NCBI GenBank assembly: GCA_944320885.1 | Contig: CALUJE010000006.1 | Location: 43,502-107,501, forward strand | Length of the DNA stretch: 64,000 nt | Reading direction: 5' to 3' | DNA from: an uncultured Phocaeicola sp. | GTDB taxonomy: Bacteria; Bacteroidota; Bacteroidia; Bacteroidales; Bacteroidaceae | Shown: positions 37,091-45,947 of the stretch, one piece after another | How the letters are laid out: the number at the start of each line of letters is the position of its first letter | How positions within the stretch are numbered: position 1 is the stretch's first letter | Position numbers and translations under genes: made by a program | Notes under the pieces: generated by a model | What the model saw: the letters and a program-made list of their open reading frames with translations, nothing else | The model's database searches: none | What the model was told of the DNA's origin: nothing

Positions 37091-37135
37091 AAAGCAGGTG
37101 TCAGCCTTCAAACAGGTTTGATTCCTGCTTTTTTA
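37091..37135. terminator. Hairpin between convergent prmA and GH25 gene
   Basis: AAAGCAGG (37091-37098) pairs with CCTGCTTT (37124-37131), followed by more Ts. The T tract overlaps the stop codon of the minus-strand GH25 gene. Confidence 0.65.
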
Positions 37136-38056
37136 TTTTGCGGAAACAAGGGTATCAGCGGCCAGTGTCAGTTTTTTCAGAGATTCCAGACTGCCATTGT
37201 AAACATTCATGTCTACCCTTCCCTTTATTCCCGGAAGCCTTCCTCTGTCTGTATGCTGCCAGAAGGCCCACTCTCCGTCATAGGTCAGCGAGTCTACATA
37301 GTAATGGGCAATCCAGAAAGGATAACTGTCAAGCACGGAATCGGTCAGATAACGTTCCTTGAACTTGCGCGATGCATATATAATGGGCTTTATGCCAAAA
37401 TGAGCCTCCACCTTGCGCAACCAGTTCTTCACCTCAATGCGCAACGAGTCTTCGCCGTATTTACCTTTGGTCTCAACATCAAGCACCGGTGGCAAGTCAT
37501 TTGGCATAAGCCTTACCTGACTGCAAAAGAAATCGGCCTGTTTCTCGGCCGGTGATGTATTGCTGAAAAAATGATAGGCTCCTCTTATAAGACCGTATTT
37601 ACGGGCTTCTTCAAAATTTTTCTGAAAGGTAGAATCCTGCCAGTCAGAGCCCTCGGTAGCTTTCATAAATACAAAATGTATGCCCGAGCCCTGCTCTTCG
37701 GCCTTTGCCAGATCTTCCCAGTTTATCTCTCCCTGATGATGTGAAATGTCAATGCCATGCACTACCGGACGTCCTCTGTAGGTATTTCCAAAATCCCAGC
37801 GGTAAAAGTAAGGTTTCAGTTCATTGTTATAGATATAGAAAAGATACAATACGGCAATAAACGCTGTTATAGTCCAAATAAGCCATCGGGGTGTTTCTTT
37901 CCATATTCCACTCTTGCCTTTTTTTCCTTTTTCCGTTTTTTTTCTACCGGCAGAAGTCTTCGTACGTGAGGCCCTCACTGAATCTGTTTTTTTAGGAGTT
38001 GCAGTCCTCTTACGTTTGGAAGCCTTTACCGCATCCATAGGATTTTTAGATACCAT
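37133..38056 (-). CDS. Membrane-anchored GH25 lysozyme
   Basis: 307 residues. A 55-residue cytoplasmic segment very rich in Lys/Arg/Thr precedes one transmembrane segment (about 57-77; LIWTITAFIAVLYLFYIY) and a GH25 muramidase domain. Catalytic motifs: HGIDISHHQGEINW near 100 (first Asp), FVFMKATEGSDW near 130 and LPPVLDVETKG near 190 (Asp and Glu). There is no cleavable signal, so it is anchored in the inner membrane facing peptidoglycan. GH25 enzymes cut the MurNAc-GlcNAc bond. An internal ATG at 38038 is an alternative start. It lies 62 bases downstream of pfp with a stem-loop between. Confidence 0.85.
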   Translation of the reverse strand: MVSKNPMDAVKASKRKRTATPKKTDSVRASRTKTSAGRKKTEKGKKGKSGIWKETPRWLIWTITAFIAVLYLFYIYNNELKPYFYRWDFGNTYRGRPVVHGIDISHHQGEINWEDLAKAEEQGSGIHFVFMKATEGSDWQDSTFQKNFEEARKYGLIRGAYHFFSNTSPAEKQADFFCSQVRLMPNDLPPVLDVETKGKYGEDSLRIEVKNWLRKVEAHFGIKPIIYASRKFKERYLTDSVLDSYPFWIAHYYVDSLTYDGEWAFWQHTDRGRLPGIKGRVDMNVYNGSLESLKKLTLAADTLVSAK

Positions 38057-38071
38057 ACATATATTTTTTTA

Positions 38072-38104
38072 TTCCGTCCTTCCTTTTCAAAAAGAAGGAC
38101 GGAA
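38072..38104 (-). repeat. 11-bp stem-loop between pfp and GH25 gene
   Basis: TTCCGTCCTTC (38072-38082) pairs with GAAGGACGGAA (38094-38104), 11-base loop. In the direction of transcription it is followed by As, not Ts, so it does not look like an intrinsic terminator. Confidence 0.5.
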
Positions 38105-38118
38105 CAGGAACAAATTCA

Positions 38119-39765
38119 TTAGCTTCTTTCCAAAACCAGTGTCTTGGAAGGTTGGTCGCATATTTCCGACGGACCAAAATACTGTACCGGTCCGGGATAA
38201 ACGAATGCGTTTCCTTTTGCCCATTCCTCGCGCTGTGAAGCCAATGTCTTGAAAGGTTTTCCGTCAAGATCGACCAAAGCTTTCCTGATAACCGGACAAT
38301 CTTTTCCCTTGCGATGCTCGATGTTCAGCATCATGCTCAAAGGAACGCCACAGGCTATCCATTCTTCAGCCGGAGCAATCAGGTTTCTGACGGTTGCCAT
38401 ATAACCAGACTTTCCGGAGGCTACAAGGCGTGAAGCCGTATATCCCAGCGAATAACAGTAATCAGCATCAAAGTTCGACGGGAATCCGCAACGTCCCTCA
38501 TATCCGAGGAAATGATGCTGCACTGCAAATTTACCAACATATTTTCCTTCTTCCTTCCATTTTCCCAATTTTATTCCTACCATCGACGATAAAAGTATCT
38601 CGGTTTCGATGCGTGACACCTGCACATTTCCATGCGGATCTCTGTCAAGCGTCAGCTGACTGGCAAAACGTTCCGGCAAACTTGCATATATCGCGGCATT
38701 CTCGCTCGAGAGCTTCGATATTACCCAGCTGCGCTGTGCCGAACGCTTAATCATGGCAAATTCCTGACTGCCTGCCAGCAGTTCATTCAGCTCGGCAATC
38801 AGTTTCTTCATGGCTGGAATAAATTCTATCAGTCCTTCCGGAACAAGTACCGTTCCATAATCCATACCGGCAGCCGAACGTTCTGCCACAATTCTGGCTA
38901 TATAGGTAACCAAATCATCCAGTGTCATGTTTTTGGCTTCAACCTCTTCCGAAATAATGGCAATTGTAGGCTGTGTCTGCAAAGCACATTCCAATGCAAT
39001 ATGTGAGGCGGAACGTCCCATCAGCTTAATGAAATGCCAGTATTTTCGGGTTGAATTACAGTCACGCTGAATATTTCCGATAATCTCTGAGTAAATCTTG
39101 CAGGCGGTATCAAAACCGAAAGAAATCTCAATCATCTCATTCTTCAGGTCACCGTCAATGGTTTTCGGACATCCGATTACCTGTATTCCTGCATTCTTGG
39201 CCATATAATATTCGGCCAGGGTAGCGGCATTGGTATTCGAGTCGTCACCTCCAACTATAACCAGAGCCTTGATGCCAAGCTCCTTCATGATATCCAGTCC
39301 GCGTTCAAACTGCTCAGCTGTTTCCAGTTTGGTACGTCCAGTTCCAATCATATCAAAACCGCCGGTATTGCGGTATTCATCTATAATATCACCGGTCAGT
39401 TCCATATATTGATGGTCAATCAAGCCGCTCGGACCCAATATAAAACCATATAAACGACAATCTTTATTGAAAGCTTTCAGTCCGTCATACAAACCGGAAA
39501 TTACATTATGCCCTCCAGGAGCCGGTCCTCCCGACAGAAGAATACCAACGTTTACTGCCGGAATATTCTTTTTCTCATTTCCTTCAACAAATTTCAGGAT
39601 GGGCAAACCATACGTATTGGGGAATAAACTCTTTAATTCATCTTTATTGGCTGCCGGTTCGGTAGCTCCTTCTTCAATTACTTCAATTGCTCCATGCAAA
39701 CCTTTCGGCAATTTAGGCATATAAGCCCTTCTCGCAAGTTGAAGTGCACTTAGTATTTTTTTCAT
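38119..39765 (-). CDS. pfp: Diphosphate-fructose-6-phosphate phosphotransferase
   Basis: 548 residues. PPi-dependent phosphofructokinase of the long (about 550-residue) bacterial type. Motifs: LLSGGPAPGGHNVISGLYDG near 72, GGDDSNTNAA near 175, where the second Asp of GGDD marks PPi rather than ATP use, and CPKTIDGDLKN near 205, where TIDGD holds the catalytic base. This makes glycolysis reversible and saves ATP, and is common in Bacteroides. No adjacent glycolytic gene. Confidence 0.94.
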   Translation of the reverse strand: MKKILSALQLARRAYMPKLPKGLHGAIEVIEEGATEPAANKDELKSLFPNTYGLPILKFVEGNEKKNIPAVNVGILLSGGPAPGGHNVISGLYDGLKAFNKDCRLYGFILGPSGLIDHQYMELTGDIIDEYRNTGGFDMIGTGRTKLETAEQFERGLDIMKELGIKALVIVGGDDSNTNAATLAEYYMAKNAGIQVIGCPKTIDGDLKNEMIEISFGFDTACKIYSEIIGNIQRDCNSTRKYWHFIKLMGRSASHIALECALQTQPTIAIISEEVEAKNMTLDDLVTYIARIVAERSAAGMDYGTVLVPEGLIEFIPAMKKLIAELNELLAGSQEFAMIKRSAQRSWVISKLSSENAAIYASLPERFASQLTLDRDPHGNVQVSRIETEILLSSMVGIKLGKWKEEGKYVGKFAVQHHFLGYEGRCGFPSNFDADYCYSLGYTASRLVASGKSGYMATVRNLIAPAEEWIACGVPLSMMLNIEHRKGKDCPVIRKALVDLDGKPFKTLASQREEWAKGNAFVYPGPVQYFGPSEICDQPSKTLVLERS

Positions 39766-39902
39766 TGTATTTAAATTTAAGAAACCAAAATATTAACTTT
39801 CCTTATAATGCGAGCAAATTTCGTTGATTTTTCTGAAAAATAAAAATAAAATCCATATCTTTACCGAAAATAGATAGAATTATTTACTAAATAGTATTAG
39901 TT

Positions 39903-40184
39903 ATGGCAAACAAAAGACACTTGAAAAAAAGCATTAACTGCATCGCAGACATGCTGATAGACAACTGTATAATACTTCACCAAAACCTTTCGGAAGAATA
40001 TTCACAAGAAGTGCTCAAGCATGCAGAACATATCCTTGAGACACGCAATGAGCACCTCCGTCGTGTAAGCCATCCGGAACCGGGAAATATCAAAGCTTCA
40101 TACAGAAAAATCAAAGAATCTTACAGTAAGGAAGTAGGAAACATTATCAATGATTTAAGTACACTTTTTGAAAAATTGTCATGA
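39903..40184 (+). CDS. Small helical protein, unknown
   Basis: 93 residues, no signal. Predicted all-helical, with a basic N-terminus (MANKRHLKKSIN) and C-terminal IKESYSKEVGNIINDLSTLFEKL. Not recognised. A TATCTTTA box at 39856 lies 40 bases upstream. Its stop overlaps the start of the acyltransferase gene (ATGA), so the two are probably co-translated. Confidence 0.65.
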   Translation: MANKRHLKKSINCIADMLIDNCIILHQNLSEEYSQEVLKHAEHILETRNEHLRRVSHPEPGNIKASYRKIKESYSKEVGNIINDLSTLFEKLS

Positions 40185-40738
40185 GAAAAGCAATTTGCAG
40201 CTTTATCTACCACAAAATACTGGGATGGAAACACAAAGTTTCCATCCCTGATTATGACAAATACATCATATGTGCCGCACCCCACACCACCAATTGGGAT
40301 TTAATCATAGGAAAACTTTTTTATGGAGCTATCGGAAGAAAGACTTTCTTCATGATGAAAAAGGAATGGTTTTTCGAACCATTGGGAAGCTTTTTCCGGT
40401 CAATAGGTGGAATTGCGGTAAACCGGGATAAAAAGAATTCACTTGTCGACCAAATGGTTGAACAGGCACAAAAACGAAAAATATTTCATCTGGCCATTAC
40501 TCCCGAAGGTACCCGCTCTGCCAACGGCGAATGGAAAAAAGGATTTTACTACATCGCACTAAAAGCGCAGATTCCTATCGTATTGGCAGGAATAGACTAT
40601 CAGACAAAATGCATCACTATTGAAAAAGAAATTTTTCCTTCGGGTGATTTAGAAAAGGATATGCGTGAAATCAAGCTGTATTTCAAACGATTCAAAGGAA
40701 AATATCCTAAAAAATTCACTATCGGTGAAATAGACTGA
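40181..40738 (+). CDS. PlsC-family acyltransferase
   Basis: 185 residues. The catalytic H-x4-D motif is in AAPHTTNWDLIIG near 35. It is followed by a membrane-proximal FFMMKKEWFFEPLG, then GGIAVNRD and ITPEGTRS (the E-G-T-R block) near 105. It should transfer an acyl group to a lysophospholipid or similar acceptor at the inner membrane. It is shorter than PlsC (about 240), and the acceptor is not predictable. Confidence 0.85.
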   Translation: MRKAICSFIYHKILGWKHKVSIPDYDKYIICAAPHTTNWDLIIGKLFYGAIGRKTFFMMKKEWFFEPLGSFFRSIGGIAVNRDKKNSLVDQMVEQAQKRKIFHLAITPEGTRSANGEWKKGFYYIALKAQIPIVLAGIDYQTKCITIEKEIFPSGDLEKDMREIKLYFKRFKGKYPKKFTIGEID

Positions 40739-40748
40739 CACAAAAAAC

Positions 40749-43631
40749 ATGAAACATTCTTACATACTTCTTGCAATCCTGTGGTGTATGACCAGTCAGT
40801 CACTACAAGCACAAGGATTGGAAAAAAATGTAGAAAACAGACTGAAAGAATTCTTTCTGAACTATTCTACATCACAGGCCAATATTGGAAAGACCGGTCT
40901 GGAGACTGTCAATATAGACAATGAACGAAGAACTCTGGATATTTATGCCAACAAGAATTTCGGCTATCAACCGTTTACCAATGAGAATGTAAAAGCCATA
41001 TACCGAAATATCAGACAATCCCTTCCCGGCCCTGTAAACTATTACAAGATAACCATATATGCCGACGGAAAGCCCATCGAGAATCTCATTCCCAATTATC
41101 TGCTGAAAAAGCGCGAACAGGACAAGCAGCGATTATGGAGAGACATTGAATACAAAGGTGAACAATGGGTGAAAAACACGTCACGCCCCTATAAAATAGA
41201 AAAAGGACTGGAAGGAAACCACATTGCATTGTGGCAAAGTCACGGACGGTATTTCAAGAATGCGTGCAATGAATGGAAATGGCAACGTCCCAACCTCTTC
41301 TGCACTACGGAAGACATGTTTACACAATCGTTTGTAGTACCTTTTCTTATTCCCATGCTCCAAAATGCCGGAGCTGTAGTATTCACTCCCCGTGAACGTG
41401 ACTGGCAACCTCATGAAGTTATCGTAGACAACGATAAGAACGCGGCCAACTGCATTTATTATGAAGAGAGAAATAAACGTAAACAATGGCAAACCGGCAA
41501 CAGGAAAGGGTTTGCACATTTACATGCCTACTATACCGAAGGCCAGAACCCGTTTACTGACGGAAGTGTAAGAATTGCTCCTACCGCACAAAAGAAAAAG
41601 GAAGAGACATTTGCAGAATGGATTCCCAATATACCCGAAACAGGAAAATATGCCGTATACGTTTCATACCAGACATTCCCCAACAGCGTGAGTGACGCCA
41701 AATATTTGGTTTTCCACAAAGGAGGATGTACCGAATTCACAGTAAACCAACAAATGGGAGGCGGCACATGGGTATATCTGGGAACTTTTGAATTTGATAA
41801 AGGAAACAATGATTACGGAATGGTAGTCCTGACCAATCAAAGCAAACAAAAGGGCATCGTATGTGCCGATGCCGTTCGGTTTGGCGGAGGAATGGGCAAC
41901 ATAGCACGGGGAAATACGGTCTCTGACATGCGCACAAGCGGAATGCCCAGATACCTGGAAGGCGCACGCTACCAGGCACAATGGAGCGGAATGCCATACG
42001 ACGTATATTCCGGAAAGAAAGGAGAAAACGATTATGTCGATGACATCAATACCCGCTCAAACACCATCAATTATCTGTCGGGCGGTTCGGTATACAATCC
42101 CGCACAGGAAGGCCTGAAAGTTCCGTTCGACCTCTGCATGGCATTGCACAGTGACGCTGGGTTCAACAGAGGAAATGAACTGATTGGAACACTGGGCATA
42201 TACACCACCGATTTTAATGACGGAAAGCTGAATGCCGGAATCTCACGCTATGTATCACGTGACTTTGCCGATATGCTACTCACCGGATTGCAACGGGATA
42301 TCAGTTCGGCGTTCGGCATAAACTGGGTACGACGCTCCATATGGAACCGCAATTACAGTGAGACCCGTCTGCCGGCAGTTCCTTCGGCCATCGTTGAGCT
42401 GTTGTCACATCAGAACTTCGCCGACATGAAACTGGGGCATGACCCCCGCTTCAAATTTACGGTTGCCCGCTCCATATACAAATCCATCGTCAGATACGAA
42501 GCGACCATGCACGATCGTGACTATGAGATACAGCCTCTTCCCGTAGACCATTTTGCCATACAGTTTACCGGAAAGAAAAATACGGTCAAGCTTTCGTGGC
42601 AACCGGTCAGCGACCCTTCAGAGCCCAACTCATCTCAACGCGAATACATCGTATATACCCGTATCGGATACGGAGGATTTGATAACGGAGAACTGGTAAG
42701 AGGTACATCTTTTACCAAAAAACTGGAACCGGGACTCGTGTACAGCTTCAAGGTTACAGCCGTAAACCGGGGAGGTGAAAGTTTCCCATCCGAAATTCTG
42801 TCGGCATACCAGGCCAAACGAAGCAAAGGCACCATACTTATCATAAACGGTTTTGACCGCCTGAGCGGACCGGCAACAATCGATACCTACAACATGCAGG
42901 GATTCGACATGCAGGCCGACCCCGGAGTGCCTTACCTGAATACGGCAGAATACTGCGGCAACCAGCTTTGCTTTAATAAACTGGGAATCGGAAAAGAGAC
43001 CAAAGACGGATTGGGATACAGTGATTCAAACTATGAAGGAATGCTTATAGCCGGCAATACTTTCGATTATCCGTTTATTCATGGCAAAGCTATTCAGGCA
43101 GCCGGACGATATTCATTCGTATCATGCAGCAATGAAGCTGTTGAAAACGGTCTGGTCAATATGAATGACTACAGAATGATAGACTTGATACTGGGAGTTG
43201 AACTGCAACCGTTCTCTACAGAAATGAAACAGCTACTCACACAATATTGCCAAAATGGAGGGTATCTGTTTGCAAGCGGTGCACATCTCGACAAAGAAAA
43301 GGACCGCAACTTTACCAATATGCTGAAATATATCCCTGCAGGAAACCTTCAGAACTTCAGTGACAACGAGATTTTCGGAACAGGCATACGTTTCAATATC
43401 TATCGTGAAGCGAACGAAAAAAGTTATGCCGTACCTTCTCCGTCATGCATCGTTCCGGCAGCAGCTGCCATCACTTCTTTCGCATATACCGGAAGCCGAC
43501 AAGGAGCCGGAGTATCTTACAAGGGTAACGATTACAGCACATTCATCCTGGGATTCCCGTTCGAAAGCATCACCGATGAAAAGAGCCGCGCTCACATCAT
43601 GGCCGGCATATTGAACTATTTCAAACCATAA
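40749..43631 (+). CDS. Secreted amidase_3-like protein with golvesin insert and FnIII
   Basis: 960 residues. Signal peptide ends SLQAQ. The putative zinc amidase core is split: LWQSHGRYF (about 163) and the Glu in TTEDMFTQSF (about 188) come before an insert, and CMALHSDAG (about 465) and PSAIVELLSH (about 550) after it. Order and residue types match the H/E/H/E of N-acetylmuramoyl-L-alanine amidase_3. The insert at about 258-380 (GKYAVYVSYQTF, CADAVRFGGG) resembles golvesin-type carbohydrate-binding sandwiches. A FnIII-like domain (about 600-690) and a C-terminal domain (about 695-960) follow. Often annotated xanthan lyase. Substrate unproved. It begins 11 bases after the acyltransferase. 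Confidence 0.75.
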   Translation: MKHSYILLAILWCMTSQSLQAQGLEKNVENRLKEFFLNYSTSQANIGKTGLETVNIDNERRTLDIYANKNFGYQPFTNENVKAIYRNIRQSLPGPVNYYKITIYADGKPIENLIPNYLLKKREQDKQRLWRDIEYKGEQWVKNTSRPYKIEKGLEGNHIALWQSHGRYFKNACNEWKWQRPNLFCTTEDMFTQSFVVPFLIPMLQNAGAVVFTPRERDWQPHEVIVDNDKNAANCIYYEERNKRKQWQTGNRKGFAHLHAYYTEGQNPFTDGSVRIAPTAQKKKEETFAEWIPNIPETGKYAVYVSYQTFPNSVSDAKYLVFHKGGCTEFTVNQQMGGGTWVYLGTFEFDKGNNDYGMVVLTNQSKQKGIVCADAVRFGGGMGNIARGNTVSDMRTSGMPRYLEGARYQAQWSGMPYDVYSGKKGENDYVDDINTRSNTINYLSGGSVYNPAQEGLKVPFDLCMALHSDAGFNRGNELIGTLGIYTTDFNDGKLNAGISRYVSRDFADMLLTGLQRDISSAFGINWVRRSIWNRNYSETRLPAVPSAIVELLSHQNFADMKLGHDPRFKFTVARSIYKSIVRYEATMHDRDYEIQPLPVDHFAIQFTGKKNTVKLSWQPVSDPSEPNSSQREYIVYTRIGYGGFDNGELVRGTSFTKKLEPGLVYSFKVTAVNRGGESFPSEILSAYQAKRSKGTILIINGFDRLSGPATIDTYNMQGFDMQADPGVPYLNTAEYCGNQLCFNKLGIGKETKDGLGYSDSNYEGMLIAGNTFDYPFIHGKAIQAAGRYSFVSCSNEAVENGLVNMNDYRMIDLILGVELQPFSTEMKQLLTQYCQNGGYLFASGAHLDKEKDRNFTNMLKYIPAGNLQNFSDNEIFGTGIRFNIYREANEKSYAVPSPSCIVPAAAAITSFAYTGSRQGAGVSYKGNDYSTFILGFPFESITDEKSRAHIMAGILNYFKP

Positions 43632-43661
43632 CGATACATTGCTCTGCAAACAGAAAATACG

Positions 43662-44408
43662 ATGGAAACAACTTTTACAGAATTAGTTTACTTGTATCAT
43701 AGCGGATATGCCTTGCTGTTCAAGGATTTTACAGTCATCATTGATTATTTTGAAGATTCCGAATCGGAAACAGAAGGTTGCGTACACAATGAGCTGCTGG
43801 CACGTCCGGGCAGACTGTATGTGCTTTCCAGTCATTTTCATGCCGATCATTTCAATCCCTCCATCATGGAATGGAAAAACCGGAAAGAAGATATCACATA
43901 CATTCTCTCAAACGACATCCGCCGACGAAGACGTCTGGGAAACGATGCTGCCACATGGCTTAAAAAAGGCGACAGCTTCAGCGACGAGAACCTTACGGTA
44001 AGGGCATTCGGTTCTACCGATTCCGGAGTTTCATTTCTGATAGAAACTGACGGATTGAAAATATTCCATGCCGGAGACCTCAATAACTGGCACTGGATGG
44101 ACGAAAGCGAGGAAAAAGAATGGAAAGGATATGAAAAACAATACATGCATGAACTGGATGACATTGCCCATTATACGGACCACATGCACCTTGTCATGTT
44201 TCCCGTAGACCCCCGACTGGGAAAAGAATACATGCGCGGTGCCAAACAGTTTGCAGAACGCATACATACATCGGTTTTCATGCCGATGCACTTCGACGGG
44301 AACTATGATGCAGCCAATGCTTTTCAGCAATATGCAGTAGAACACAATATAAAATCACCTCTATTACGCACAAGAGGACAACGATTCAAGAATTTATTAT
44401 CAATCTAA
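43662..44408 (+). CDS. MBL-fold metal-dependent hydrolase
   Basis: 248 residues, cytoplasmic by sequence. LSSHFHADHFNPS near 58 supplies H-x-H-x-D-H, HAGDLNNW near 130 the later metal ligand and VFMPMHFDG near 205 the final histidine. It resembles the UlaG/YtnP-like branch of metallo-beta-lactamase folds. Substrate unknown. Follows the amidase by 30 bases and precedes a VOC-fold gene by 12. Confidence 0.83.
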   Translation: METTFTELVYLYHSGYALLFKDFTVIIDYFEDSESETEGCVHNELLARPGRLYVLSSHFHADHFNPSIMEWKNRKEDITYILSNDIRRRRRLGNDAATWLKKGDSFSDENLTVRAFGSTDSGVSFLIETDGLKIFHAGDLNNWHWMDESEEKEWKGYEKQYMHELDDIAHYTDHMHLVMFPVDPRLGKEYMRGAKQFAERIHTSVFMPMHFDGNYDAANAFQQYAVEHNIKSPLLRTRGQRFKNLLSI

Positions 44409-44420
44409 AGATTAAGGACT

Positions 44421-44798
44421 ATGGAAATAAAAGGACATTTTGACCATTTCAACATCAACGTAACCAACCTTGAAAAGAGTATAGAATTCTACAACAAGGC
44501 ACTCGGATTGCGTGAAGCGCGCCGTAAGGAAGCTGCCGACGGATCATATATTCTGGTATATCTCACGGATAACAGTACCAACTTCTTATTGGAACTCACC
44601 TGGTTGCGCGACCATGCTGGAGCATATGAACTTGGCGAGAACGAGAGTCATTTATGCATACGGGTAGAAGGCGACTATGACGAAGTAAGAAAATTCCATA
44701 AGGAAATGGGCTGCGTATGCTTTGAAAACGAAGCTATGGGGCTGTATTTCATCAACGATCCGGATGATTACTGGATAGAAATTCTTCCTGTAAAATAA
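44421..44798 (+). CDS. VOC-family protein, glyoxalase I-like
   Basis: 125 residues. Two beta-alpha-beta-beta-beta halves. The first metal ligand is the H of HFDHFNINV; LLELTW gives the Glu; HLCIRVEG gives the second His; YWIEILPV the last Glu. All four metal positions are present, and the length matches glyoxalase I. Bacteroides lack glutathione, so a lactoylglutathione substrate is doubtful; another thiol or a fosfomycin-type substrate is possible. End of the operon, followed by a long terminator. Confidence 0.8.
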   Translation: MEIKGHFDHFNINVTNLEKSIEFYNKALGLREARRKEAADGSYILVYLTDNSTNFLLELTWLRDHAGAYELGENESHLCIRVEGDYDEVRKFHKEMGCVCFENEAMGLYFINDPDDYWIEILPVK

Positions 44799-44821
44799 AT
44801 TCTGATTCCGTAAACTCATTC

Positions 44822-44878
44822 TGCAGTCTGTTTACAGAAGTCATCCTGCCAACCGACATATTCTGTAAACAGACTGCA
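44822..44878. terminator. 18-bp perfect hairpin between convergent genes
   Basis: TGCAGTCTGTTTACAGAA (44822-44839) pairs perfectly with 44861-44878, 21-base loop, followed by TTTTATATTTTT. Bidirectional position. Confidence 0.8.
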
Positions 44879-44900
44879 TTTTATATTTTTACTCACACCG

Positions 44901-45947
44901 TCAATCAAGCATCAGATTCATGTAAGGCCTTGTTCCCTTAAAAAGGAAAGCGGGTAACTGCCCAATATCCAAACGCACAATATTTTCCTCCTGATTCTCT
45001 GAAATCCGGGGTCTTTCCGTCTTTATGCAATGTCCGTTACCAATCTGATACAGGCCATTGTTTTCCGTTATCACATCATCGCCACATACTTCCACAAGCA
45101 GATTTTCACCGGTATGTACCGCATATATGCCCAGCACATCGAAAACATTGATAATACGGGCCATCCCCATAAATACAGTTTTTCCTTCATCCGGTGCTAC
45201 GGTACATATCATCCTTTCTGCATCGTAATAATTCAGCAGATAATCTACGGTTTCCTCCTCTACTCTTTTATCATCGTAAAGCAGTTCCTTCACCTCAAGT
45301 TCCTCTTCCTTCTTTGTACACAATGCCAATGCTGCGACTTCACCCGCTCTGTTCCGCACACACCACATTTGCCCTCCACTTAAATCCAGATCGCGCATAA
45401 TTGTATACAAGTCATCTGCATCATGCATGATACAGACATCCAGTTTACCTAGTTTGTCAGCAACAAAACGCACAATCTCTTCATCCGGAAACTTCAACAA
45501 ATCTACTGTATGAAAAGACCAGTCACCAGATGATTTTCTATCCTGAGATTCCCGGCTCTTATCCCAGGTTTTCCGTCCTCTGGCAAAACATACGGCATAG
45601 CCGGAACGGGCATAATACTCCTTCAGACTTTCCTCTGCCGGAATAAGCATGGCAAGTCCTGCACCATCGGAATACATCCGGCGGTGCGCCTGTGCAAGCA
45701 GTTCGCGCATCAGTCCCTGTGAACGGAAATCAGGATGGGTACATGCTCCCGATATATAGGATGAGTGAATAACATCTCCCTTAAAATTCATGACATATGG
45801 TATCCGTTGCAAGGCGGACACAATTCTGCCGTCACGTACAATACAGCTGTTTATTTCATCCCTGTATTTCCGAGAAAAATACAAGTCAAGAAAGTCATCA
45901 CTGTCACCGAAACAAAGCTTCCAAAGCTCCCTTGTCTCCTCTTTCAT
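44901..45947 (-). CDS. GNAT-family N-acetyltransferase, two-domain
   Basis: 348 residues. The N-terminal GNAT fold has GACTHPDFRSQGLMRELL near 72 (acetyl-CoA binding R-x2-G-x pattern) and EYYARSGY near 110. The C-terminal half continues like the Eis / sterol-carrier-containing two-domain acetyltransferases. Substrate unknown. Its start overlaps the stop of the DUF2156 gene by four bases, so the two are co-translated. Confidence 0.8.
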   Translation of the reverse strand: MKEETRELWKLCFGDSDDFLDLYFSRKYRDEINSCIVRDGRIVSALQRIPYVMNFKGDVIHSSYISGACTHPDFRSQGLMRELLAQAHRRMYSDGAGLAMLIPAEESLKEYYARSGYAVCFARGRKTWDKSRESQDRKSSGDWSFHTVDLLKFPDEEIVRFVADKLGKLDVCIMHDADDLYTIMRDLDLSGGQMWCVRNRAGEVAALALCTKKEEELEVKELLYDDKRVEEETVDYLLNYYDAERMICTVAPDEGKTVFMGMARIINVFDVLGIYAVHTGENLLVEVCGDDVITENNGLYQIGNGHCIKTERPRISENQEENIVRLDIGQLPAFLFKGTRPYMNLMLD

